From Flavobacteriales bacterium UBA1531 (GTDB lineage: Bacteria > Bacteroidota > Bacteroidia > Flavobacteriales_D > Sanyastnellaceae), in NCBI GenBank assembly GCA_002323795.1, contig DCPZ01000059.1, positions 1 to 10,001 on the forward strand: a stretch of 10,001 bases of DNA, given 5' to 3'. The position numbers and the translations under genes were made by a program. Below the pieces are notes generated by a model. The model did not search any database, was not told the DNA's origin, and saw nothing but the letters and a program-made list of their open reading frames with translations. Position 1 is the stretch's first letter. Every line of letters begins with the position of its first letter. This document shows, in pieces, positions 1 through 6,865 of this stretch.

Positions 1-3000
1 ATACCGTCATTAGGAAAAACTCGCCAGGAGCCACTGAAGTGCCCTCAGGGAAGACATAACCAAGTTGAGGCTCACCACTTGCTGAATTGTAAAATTCAAA
101 GCCGCCTAAATCAACCGTTTCGTCGTCATTCACAAAAATCTCGACAAACTCAAAGTCAAAATCATCGCCTTGGGCGCCACATGGATTGTAGTGAATCTCG
201 TTGATGGTCAAATTCGGCAATGTATAATAGCAATCTTCGTTGGTCGCATTGGTAACACCCGACTGGTAGTTAAAAGCCGCAGGATCATCACAACCAGAAA
301 TCACACAAGAACCATCGTCGATGGTTGCTTCTGCATCATAATTGTCTGCTGCAGGATTTGTACAACCTGGCAAATCAATGCATGATCCGTCGTCCTCCTG
401 TGCATAGGCATCATAATTGCTAAAGGTGGATGTTGTGCAACCCAATCGCACAACGTCCGCGCTGTTGCGTGGGAGTAATTTCCAAGCACCATACGCATAG
501 AAATTCGCTCCGACTACCCGGTACGATCGACCTTCCTCCAAGACAGGCACATACGTTGTGCCGTCATTGGTCAATGAATCGTCAATTGCATTGTATCCGA
601 CATCGTCAATGACGCCAATTCCTGAACCTGCATCGAGGTGCCACTCACCATAACCCGCGTCAGCGCTCACACAGTCACCCAACATGCTGATCAAAACGCA
701 CTCCCATTGCTCATCATTGATCGCAGATGGGTCCAACGGTTCTGCCACTGGCAAGGCATTTCCAGACGACAGAACTTCAGGAGTTGCTGCTTGGATTTGA
801 CGAAGCCCATAGACCTCTGATACGTTTCCAAGAACGGACACTTCGTCGCCCATCACGACACCGTCACCGATGACCCAGATGGCTGAGTTTGGTCCTGTTC
901 CGTCCTGAATGACATAGGAAGGGTTGTTGGACAATCCCCCTGTTGGAGGATAAACGGCAGTTACGATTCCAGAAGTGATCATCTGACCGCTTAATCCACC
1001 GGATTGAATCTCCTGGATGGTGTAACTGCTGATGTAGATGCAGGAGCCATCGTCTGACGTCGCATTGACATCGTAATTCACTGCAAATTCGTCGGTGCAG
1101 CCACCTGTTGAGGCGGCACAAGAACCAGAGAACGTGTGCATGCCCAGGTCCGACCAATCATTAATATCCAACACGATCCACTCCGAATCAAATTCGTTCG
1201 TACCAGCTGACATGGCCCAATCGCCATCGTTTCCAGCATATACAAACTCTGTTCGAACAAGCGTGTGATTTTGCGTTGCATTCGTTACGCCCGCAACATC
1301 CCATCCACTTCCTGGATCAACGCCAAACTCGCCTACAGCATCCATCAACAATGTGTCCGAATCGAACAAACCATAAGCATCATCACCATTGGACAGATAC
1401 CCATGCGTAAGGTCAGCCTCGGCCAATATGATTGAATCCGATGAGGGGTGAGCAATGATGTAGAAATCCCCCGAAGCAATCGATGCAGAAGCTGGGAAAT
1501 TTAAGAAATACTCCGGAGCTGTAGGCCCGTTATTGCCGCAACCATTTCCACAATTACCGATAAGGTATTGCCCCAAGAAAACAGTCGAAGCTGTTGGGTT
1601 GTAGATCTCAAGATATTTGTTATTCGAACTTCCTTCTGAGTACTCAGAGAAGAAAATCTCACAAGATTCTCCACTGAATTGGCAAGAACCATCGTCAATG
1701 CCAGCACCTGAGTTGTAGTTCGAAGCCCCACTGCTGGTGCAACCGTAAAGCAGAGCGTCCGCTTCAGAACGCGGTTGAATTTTGAAGTTACCGAAACTGT
1801 AGTCGAGAGGACCTGAAACCTGCCACGTGCTTCCTGCAACGACATTTCCTGTCCCGATCGCATCATATCCACGATCATCGACTCTGCATTCTCCCGAACT
1901 GTCATCCAATCCCCACTCGCCATAGCCAATGTCTGCGTTGCTCACGTCACCAGTGACTTGAACCAAAACGCCTTCCCATTCTTCACTTGCAGCAACAACA
2001 GCTGTAGACAGCACTTCTGCAGTCGGCAACGCTGAGTTTTGCTCCTGAATGACAATCGATGGACTCGACAATTGAGTCAATCCGTTGTATTCCGAAACTG
2101 TTCCCGTCACTTCCACTAAATCGCCGACCGTGACGGCAACGTTTGGACCGTACATCCAGATTCCACTGTAAGCACCTTGACCATCTTGCATGCTGACCAA
2201 TTGGCCAAAGACACCAGTGATCACACCATTGGTCACAACCGCTTGACCTGTGTAAGTATCCGTCAATTGTCCCTCCTGAATGGTTGCAATCGCTGTTGTC
2301 GTTACCTCGAGGCAAGAACCATCGTCGTAGTCTGCTGCCTCATTGTAGTTCGGAGCTGCGGGCGACGTGCATCCTCCAGTTCCCACTGTGACAGTTCCAA
2401 CCATGCCCAACTGCGCATGGCTTCCAACACTGCAATCATAATTATAAACTCCTGGAACATCAAACGTAAAGCTGCCAATGCAAGCCTCGTTACCTGTGCT
2501 CGCAGAAACCGGTGCGAAGTAAAAGTCCACCGGATTTCCAAATGATTCCCCTGTAATCGTGTTGGTGGTTCCATTGGCGTTGTGTGTTCCTCCAACATTC
2601 TCCCAGACAACGGTCGCTCCGGGCTCAACGCTCAGGTTTGCCGGGTCGTAATAAAGACTTCCTGTAGTTACAACAATTCCATCCGCGTTACAAGCGTTGT
2701 CGAAAGTGCAAGAACCGTCGTCGGTAGTGGCTGCATCGTTGTAGTTCGTAGCATTTGCATTTGTGCAGCCGGGAACCGCTGCTCCGCAAGTTCCTGTCCA
2801 CACATGGCTCCCTACGTATGACCACTCGTTTTGGTCATAAACAATCCATTGCGAATCATCCGCATCTGTACCTGCAGAAGCTGCCCAATCATATCCAATG
2901 CCCTGTGCAACCGACGATTTCCTGACAAGGGTGTGGTCTTTCGTTGCATCGGCCACACCTGCGACATCCCAACCAGAACCAGGGTCGGCTTCAAAGTTTC

Positions 3001-3400
3001 CAATGATGTCAACAAATTCGTAGTCATCCTCGGAACCTAAAACGAGGGCATAACCATCATCACCATTGAAATATGCATTGCCCGTCTGATCCGTTTCAGC
3101 AATAATAAAAGGATCGCTACCGCCATTTGACCAAACGTAAACTTCACCCACAGCGATCACAGCACCTTCTGCGAATTCATTCCAGAACTCATGAACTCCG
3201 GGGGTGGTTGGAGCATTGCCCACGGAAGCTATGGCGTATTGGGTCAAATCAACGGACTCGTTCGTTGGATTGTAGATTTCAATGTATTTGTTGTTTGAAC
3301 TCCCTTCCGAATATTCGGAGATAAAAAGACCGCATTGGGCAAACATTCCGGATGCAAATCCAAGGAATGCCATGACCAAGAGCAAATTGAGTGAACGCAT
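1..3400 (-). CDS. Giant secreted multidomain protein: LTD, cupredoxin and OB-fold modules (partial, C-terminus beyond left edge)
   Basis: Reading the reverse strand from ATG at 3398-3400, the frame stays open to the window edge (1133 full codons, no stop). Residues 1-22 form a signal peptide (MRSLNLLLVMAFLGFASG, then MFAQ), so the product is exported. Domains in order: lamin-tail domain 1 (about 23-210, with SEYSEGSSNNKY and EIYNP); cupredoxin (about 236-342) with type-1 copper ligands His273, Cys323, His328 and Met333; OB-fold 1 of the type found beside secreted nucleases (about 364-552, with GDLVEVTGTVSEYNGLTQL); lamin-tail 2 (about 580-766); OB-fold 2 (about 788-986); and the start of lamin-tail 3 (from about 1058, INEIHYNP). 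Cysteine-bracketed DDGSC linkers separate the modules. In known families, LTD plus OB-fold often precedes an endonuclease/exonuclease/phosphatase domain, and such Bacteroidota proteins often end in a type IX secretion signal. Either would lie outside the window, so the catalytic role, if any, is unknown. The ORF and domains are secure; the function is not. Confidence 0.9.
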   Translation of the reverse strand, partial: MRSLNLLLVMAFLGFASGMFAQCGLFISEYSEGSSNNKYIEIYNPTNESVDLTQYAIASVGNAPTTPGVHEFWNEFAEGAVIAVGEVYVWSNGGSDPFIIAETDQTGNAYFNGDDGYALVLGSEDDYEFVDIIGNFEADPGSGWDVAGVADATKDHTLVRKSSVAQGIGYDWAASAGTDADDSQWIVYDQNEWSYVGSHVWTGTCGAAVPGCTNANATNYNDAATTDDGSCTFDNACNADGIVVTTGSLYYDPANLSVEPGATVVWENVGGTHNANGTTNTITGESFGNPVDFYFAPVSASTGNEACIGSFTFDVPGVYNYDCSVGSHAQLGMVGTVTVGTGGCTSPAAPNYNEAADYDDGSCLEVTTTAIATIQEGQLTDTYTGQAVVTNGVITGVFGQLVSMQDGQGAYSGIWMYGPNVAVTVGDLVEVTGTVSEYNGLTQLSSPSIVIQEQNSALPTAEVLSTAVVAASEEWEGVLVQVTGDVSNADIGYGEWGLDDSSGECRVDDRGYDAIGTGNVVAGSTWQVSGPLDYSFGNFKIQPRSEADALLYGCTSSGASNYNSGAGIDDGSCQFSGESCEIFFSEYSEGSSNNKYLEIYNPTASTVFLGQYLIGNCGNGCGNNGPTAPEYFLNFPASASIASGDFYIIAHPSSDSIILAEADLTHGYLSNGDDAYGLFDSDTLLMDAVGEFGVDPGSGWDVAGVTNATQNHTLVRTEFVYAGNDGDWAMSAGTNEFDSEWIVLDINDWSDLGMHTFSGSCAASTGGCTDEFAVNYDVNATSDDGSCIYISSYTIQEIQSGGLSGQMITSGIVTAVYPPTGGLSNNPSYVIQDGTGPNSAIWVIGDGVVMGDEVSVLGNVSEVYGLRQIQAATPEVLSSGNALPVAEPLDPSAINDEQWECVLISMLGDCVSADAGYGEWHLDAGSGIGVIDDVGYNAIDDSLTNDGTTYVPVLEEGRSYRVVGANFYAYGAWKLLPRNSADVVRLGCTTSTFSNYDAYAQEDDGSCIDLPGCTNPAADNYDAEATIDDGSCVISGCDDPAAFNYQSGVTNATNEDCYYTLPNLTINEIHYNPCGAQGDDFDFEFVEIFVNDDETVDLGGFEFYNSASGEPQLGYVFPEGTSVAPGEFFLMTV
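232..2770 (-). repeat. Seven GCT...NY...DDGSC cysteine-bracketed linker repeats inside the giant secreted protein
   Basis: Six near-identical 21-residue units start with Gly-Cys and end with Asp-Asp-Gly-Ser-Cys, with a central Asn-Tyr. They lie at 2708-2770 (residues 211-231), 2312-2374 (343-363), 1682-1744 (553-573), 1040-1102 (767-787), 380-442 (987-1007) and 305-367 (1012-1032). A seventh, degenerate copy at about 230-295 (residues 1036-1057) keeps GCDDPAAFNY but ends in NEDC instead of DDGSC. The first five each sit at a domain boundary; the last three follow one another closely. The two cysteines of each unit plausibly form a disulfide, and the acidic DDG turn could bind calcium; both are inferences. 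Similar units are frequent in large secreted proteins of marine Flavobacteriales. Confidence 0.9.
443..3334 (-). repeat. Duplicated LTD plus OB-fold block within the secreted protein
   Basis: Two LTD segments, at about 2771-3334 and 1103-1663, encode closely similar proteins. Both carry SEYSEGSSNNKY, EIYNP, DPGSGWDVAGV, NHTLVR or DHTLVR, and a closing W-x-x-x-G-x-H stretch before a cysteine. Two OB-fold segments, at about 1745-2311 and 443-1039, share GYGEW, a DD-x-GY-AI stretch and a closing P-R-x-x-A-D. The order is LTD1, linker, cupredoxin, linker, OB1, linker, LTD2, linker, OB2. This reads as a duplicated LTD-OB unit in which the first copy also holds a cupredoxin plus its own linker. The copies have diverged, so the duplication is not recent. 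Confidence 0.8.
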
Positions 3401-3560
3401 GATATGAAATTTGGTATTTCTAAGTGTGCAGCAATCTAGCTAAAACTCGATAAATCAGGGCATTCTGTGGATAAAAAAGCCAAAATGTTAATCCAATGGT
3501 AAAATTCAAGAATTTCACAATTCAGTCAAGCAGAGGTGATTTAATGAATAAACACTTCGA
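3401..3560. other. Intergenic leader between rnhB and the secreted protein gene
   Basis: These 160 AT-rich bases hold no ORF. They must supply the promoter for the secreted protein gene unless that gene is read through from rnhB. I find no clean match to the Bacteroidota -7 element TAnnTTTG. The nearest is TAACATTTTG on the minus strand (about 3482-3491), which has an extra base. A small inverted repeat, GAATT-tcac-AATTC, lies at 3510-3523; it is too weak and lacks a clear U-tract to be called a terminator. The bases just before the ATG at 3400 are A/T-rich with no Shine-Dalgarno sequence, as is usual in this phylum. Confidence 0.5.
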
Positions 3561-4181
3561 TCAGGCTATTAAAATAAGCTGCCCTGGCAGCTGCCGGAAT
3601 GACTTGCGATGGTGATCGGTGATGCCGGTCTCAGCAATGGCCGATCGATGAGCTCTTGTCGGATAACCAGCATTGGTGTTCCAGCCATATTGAGGATGTT
3701 GCGCGTGAAGTGTCATCATTCGCTCGTCGCGGTGGGTCTTGGCTAAAACGCTCGCTGCTGCGATGGAGGCAAATCTGCCATCACCTTTGATGTAGCATTC
3801 ATGAGGGGGCAACCCATCTTCCGTCACGAAGCGATTGCCATCGATCAGCATAAATTCTGCCGGGACCCGGAGCTTCTTGGTGGCTTCGCGCATGGCCTTC
3901 AGCGATGCTTGAAGGATGTTGATGCGGTCGATTTCCTCCGGCGCGATATGGCAAACCGCCCATGCAGTTGCCTCATTTTCAATTCTGATCCGCAGCGCAT
4001 CGCGGACTTTTTTACTCAATTTTTTACTGTCATCCAGAATCCCTTCCGAGGCCAATTCCAAAGCAAAATCCGGAGGTAAAATCACAGATGCCGCAGTAAC
4101 CGGTCCCGCAAGGCATCCACGCCCCGCTTCATCACATCCCGCTTCGAGGCGCTTCTTCTCAATCCATGGAGCCAAACTCAT
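3561..4181 (-). CDS. rnhB: Ribonuclease HII
   Basis: This enzyme cleaves the RNA strand of RNA-DNA hybrids and nicks at single ribonucleotides misincorporated in DNA; it acts in the cytoplasm and needs a divalent metal. The 206 residues match the usual length of about 200. All signature motifs are present: CDEAGRGCLAGP with catalytic Asp17 and Glu18, DDSKKLS at 50-56, MLIDGN with catalytic Asp114, KGDGRFASIAAASVLAKTHRD at 132-152 with catalytic Asp152, and YGW...NAGYPTRAHRSAI followed by HHRKSF. The ATG at 4179-4181 overlaps the stop of the upstream glycosyltransferase gene in an ATGA, so the two are probably co-transcribed and translationally coupled. Its stop (3561-3563) is followed by 160 bases before the next gene on this strand. 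The identification is secure. Confidence 0.97.
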   Translation of the reverse strand: MSLAPWIEKKRLEAGCDEAGRGCLAGPVTAASVILPPDFALELASEGILDDSKKLSKKVRDALRIRIENEATAWAVCHIAPEEIDRINILQASLKAMREATKKLRVPAEFMLIDGNRFVTEDGLPPHECYIKGDGRFASIAAASVLAKTHRDERMMTLHAQHPQYGWNTNAGYPTRAHRSAIAETGITDHHRKSFRQLPGQLILIA

Positions 4182-5287
4182 GCTTTCAACACTTGTTCAA
4201 TGCATTCCCACATGCGATTTGCTGAATCATCCCATGAATAATCCTTTGCTCGATGCAACCCCCGTTCAATCGCATCGTTCCGGAATGCGGAATCATTCTC
4301 CAGTTTTTTCATAACCGTTGCAATCGTTTCGTGGTCATCGGGCTCCACCAGCGCCGCCGCCGCTCCTCCGCAAACTTCTGGCATTGACGTGCGATTGCTT
4401 GCAATTACCGGAACACCGCACGCAAATGCTTCCACAATGGGCACACCGAAGCCTTCAAACCATGGGATGAATACGAGCCCTTCCGATGCCGCGACCGTCA
4501 GCGCTAATTTCTTTCGCTCCATGCGACCACAAAAATGGACGCCATCTTGGTTGCGCATTGTATCCGACCACATCGACTCTCCTGCAATCACCAGATCATA
4601 CTGCCCGCCCATGGCTCGATAAATCGTGTAAGCGGCCAACAATCCTGAAATATTTTTTCGGGGATGCAGACTCCCCACAAAAACAAAGTACGGATTCCCA
4701 TCTGCCCGCGCATCACGCTGCGCATCAACGTGCTCAGAAGATTTCAGAGGTCTATAGTCGTCAGCGGGGGCATTCGATATCACCTCAATCTTTTCCGGTG
4801 AAACATTGAATTGTGAGAGAATATCTTGACGTGAATAATCCGAAACGGTCATGATGCGACTGGCTCGACGAGCAAATTCAGGAAAACGGTTGCGATAGTA
4901 TTTCGCTTCTCGGGCCGGCATCCATTCCGGATGATGCATAAAGTTCAAGTCATGAAATACGGGGATCTGAGGTACTTTTGTACGCCGACTGAGCATGCCA
5001 TCCGTTGAAACAAAAATGTCTGCCTTCCAACGATTCAATTGGCGCGTCACTGCATAATCAAACCACGCATCGTACAGGAAAGGGCGACGAGCTGGTGGCA
5101 TCAGTTGAACCTCAGAGGCATTCATTCCATAGCAGAATTCTTCTGCAACCGAGCGATCAAAAAGCAACTGAAATTGATGCTCAGGGTGCGCGGCAATCAT
5201 CCGTCGGTAACATTCATGGGTAAACCATCCAATGCCCTCCAAGCGTCCAGAGATCAATAATCGTGCGTTCAGTGCAATGCGCGCCAT
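4178..5287 (-). CDS. GT4-type glycosyltransferase (GT-B fold)
   Basis: This is a cytoplasmic enzyme that transfers a sugar from a nucleotide-activated donor, very likely onto a lipid-linked surface-polysaccharide intermediate. With the start at 5287 it has 369 residues and begins MARIALNARLLISGRLEGIG, the usual N-terminal strand and glycine loop. In-frame sequence extends to 5353, but that extension enters the divergent promoter region and has no family resemblance, so the shorter start is preferred. Other marks are VFHDLNFMHHPEW (about 110-122), TVSDYSRQDI (about 147-156), the donor-domain entry VFVGSLHPRKN (about 202-212) and the E-x7-E motif EGFGVPIVE with Glu278 and Glu286, then ACGVPVIASN. 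Donor and acceptor sugars cannot be read from the sequence; mannosyltransferase-like members look similar. It is first in an operon with rnhB and is divergent from the flippase operon, which supports a surface-polysaccharide role. Confidence 0.92.
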   Translation of the reverse strand: MARIALNARLLISGRLEGIGWFTHECYRRMIAAHPEHQFQLLFDRSVAEEFCYGMNASEVQLMPPARRPFLYDAWFDYAVTRQLNRWKADIFVSTDGMLSRRTKVPQIPVFHDLNFMHHPEWMPAREAKYYRNRFPEFARRASRIMTVSDYSRQDILSQFNVSPEKIEVISNAPADDYRPLKSSEHVDAQRDARADGNPYFVFVGSLHPRKNISGLLAAYTIYRAMGGQYDLVIAGESMWSDTMRNQDGVHFCGRMERKKLALTVAASEGLVFIPWFEGFGVPIVEAFACGVPVIASNRTSMPEVCGGAAAALVEPDDHETIATVMKKLENDSAFRNDAIERGLHRAKDYSWDDSANRMWECIEQVLKA

Positions 5288-5371
5288 GGTCGCGAAGATA
5301 GGTTGACAATTGTCCGCTGCATATGCCGTTATTTGCATGCAGATACCTTGCAAAAGGTTCTAGAACCAATT
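5288..5371. promoter_or_regulatory. Divergent promoter region with four short palindromes
   Basis: These 84 bases separate the glycosyltransferase/rnhB operon from the flippase operon and should hold both promoters. They contain four perfect palindromes: GACAATTGTC at 5305-5314, GCATATGC at 5319-5326, TGCATGCA at 5334-5341 and GGTTCTAGAACC at 5356-5367. The last lies four bases before the proposed flippase start. A TTGACA hexamer (5303-5308) and a TATTTG (5330-5335) are on the plus strand, but their spacing fits neither the sigma-70 nor the Bacteroidota TTG-N19-TAnnTTTG pattern, so no -35/-10 pair is assigned. Operator function is an inference from position and symmetry only. Confidence 0.35.
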
Positions 5372-6850
5372 TTGAAGCAATTCCTCAAACATTTATCGTG
5401 GTTGATGATCCTCAACCTCGCTGTCAAACCGGCCTATCTGCTGGTCATTGACACAAAGATTCAAGACCTCCTTGGGCCTGAAGAATTTGGACGCTATTTC
5501 CCTTTGGTCAGCCTGTCAATCCTGCTCAATATCCTGCTGGACGCCGGATTAGCCAATCACATGACCCGGTTGGTCTCCAACAAACCTGAAGAAATTCACA
5601 ATTCATTTCGAACAGGATGGCGTACAAAAAGGCTTCTTTTTCCATGTTACCTCTTATTGCTATTGCTCATTGGTTGGTCGCTTGGCTGGCGCGGAGAATC
5701 ATTGATTTGGCTGGGATGGATTGGCCTGAATCAAGCGCTGCTTAGTGCCATTCTTTATGTGCGCGCTGGTTTACAAGGAATCGCCGCGCACCGCACAGAT
5801 GCATGGGTTTCTATTGCAGATCGCAGCATGCTATTCCTCGCGATGGGTGGACTCATCGTTTCCTTTGACCGATTTCAGGTGAATTGGCTCCTCGCCGGCA
5901 CATCTTTAGCGCTCTTCTGCACTTTTATCATCGCCTTTTGGAGGTTGAAAAAACATGCTCGCTCCGTGCCATTAACGAAGTTGACCACTGATATTAACCC
6001 TTTCCGAAAAATTCGAGAAGACTTGTATTCTGGATGGCCTTACGCGCTCCTATTCCTGCTCATGATGACGTATCACCGCGTCGACGGGATCATGCTGGAG
6101 CGCATGGCTCCAAATGGGGCGATACAAGCAGGTTGGTACGCCATGAGTTATCGATTTTTTGAAGCGGCAAATATGATTGGCTATTTGTGCGCCACACTTT
6201 TGCTCCCCTATTTCACTCGCATGCTTGCCAACCGTGAGGATGTGCGGCCACTGGCCAGATCCATGAGTAGCGCTCTGCTTGCCGTGGGAGCTTCGGTCGC
6301 TTGGGCAGCTTGGTATTTCCCGGAATCCTTTCTTGGAACATTTTATGAATTCGAAGTGGAATCGGCGGCAGGGATCCTTCCATGGCTCATGATTTCATTC
6401 GCCATTTTTGCTCAGGGATATGTTTTCAGCACGCTGATGACTGCAAGAGGAGATATGCGCAGGTTGAATCAACTGGCAGGAGCGGGCGCCTTATTGAACA
6501 TCGCGCTTAATGCCTGGTGGTTGAGTCAAGCCTCTCCCACATCAGGCGGCATGGGGTGCGCCGTCATCAGCGCAATCACACAGGGCGCAATGGTTGCAGG
6601 ACAAATCTTCTTCTGTTTGCGGCACCATCCGGGAAAGCAATGGTGGAAACTCTTTCGGGCCTTGATTCTCCACTGTTTCGCATGTTTCACAATATGCAGC
6701 GCTGTGTCCCGTTTGGATATCAACCCCAATCAAGCACTTTGGATGGCCCTGTTCGGTTGCCTCGCGGCTGGCTTTATGCCAGGCGTTATTGATTTTCGAT
6801 CCATTCAAAAGATGCTATCCGAGAAGATGAATACCTTTGCCGACTCGTAG
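5372..6850 (+). CDS. Wzx-type polysaccharide flippase (MOP superfamily)
   Basis: An inner-membrane protein that should move a lipid-linked oligosaccharide from the cytoplasmic to the periplasmic face. With TTG at 5372 as the start it has 492 residues and begins as M-K-Q-F-L-K-H-L-S-W, then LNLAVKPAYLLVIDTKIQDLLG and EEFGRYF; from memory this matches the N-terminus of the Bacteroidota flippase family. The frame is open further upstream to a TTG at 5303, and the first ATG is at 5405, which would cut into the first membrane helix. About 12-14 hydrophobic segments span the protein. A central conserved part reads VDGIMLERMAPNG followed by AGWYAMSYRFFEAANMIG, typical of the polysaccharide-transporter branch. 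It is the first gene of a three-gene operon and ends 15 bases before the chain-length gene. The family is firm; the start is uncertain. Confidence 0.9.
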   Translation: MKQFLKHLSWLMILNLAVKPAYLLVIDTKIQDLLGPEEFGRYFPLVSLSILLNILLDAGLANHMTRLVSNKPEEIHNSFRTGWRTKRLLFPCYLLLLLLIGWSLGWRGESLIWLGWIGLNQALLSAILYVRAGLQGIAAHRTDAWVSIADRSMLFLAMGGLIVSFDRFQVNWLLAGTSLALFCTFIIAFWRLKKHARSVPLTKLTTDINPFRKIREDLYSGWPYALLFLLMMTYHRVDGIMLERMAPNGAIQAGWYAMSYRFFEAANMIGYLCATLLLPYFTRMLANREDVRPLARSMSSALLAVGASVAWAAWYFPESFLGTFYEFEVESAAGILPWLMISFAIFAQGYVFSTLMTARGDMRRLNQLAGAGALLNIALNAWWLSQASPTSGGMGCAVISAITQGAMVAGQIFFCLRHHPGKQWWKLFRALILHCFACFTICSAVSRLDINPNQALWMALFGCLAAGFMPGVIDFRSIQKMLSEKMNTFADS

Positions 6851-6865
6851 CACCAAACCACACGC

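Noticed and set aside
864..2628. Several minus-strand ORFs of 60-140 codons inside the giant secreted protein gene
   Set aside because: They are in other frames of a continuous reading frame that yields signal peptide, LTD, cupredoxin and OB-fold domains, so they are shadows.
3510..3523. Inverted repeat GAATT-tcac-AATTC as a terminator of rnhB
   Set aside because: The stem is only five A/T-rich pairs with no strong U-tract, so it gives no support for intrinsic termination.
3801..4314. Plus-strand open frames opposite rnhB and the glycosyltransferase 3' end
   Set aside because: They are antisense to rnhB, whose protein has every catalytic motif, and their translations show no domain or plausible composition.
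5288..5353. N-terminal extension of the glycosyltransferase up to 5353
   Set aside because: The added 22 residues do not resemble the family, whose conserved start is at MARIALNARLL, and the extension would fill the divergent promoter region.
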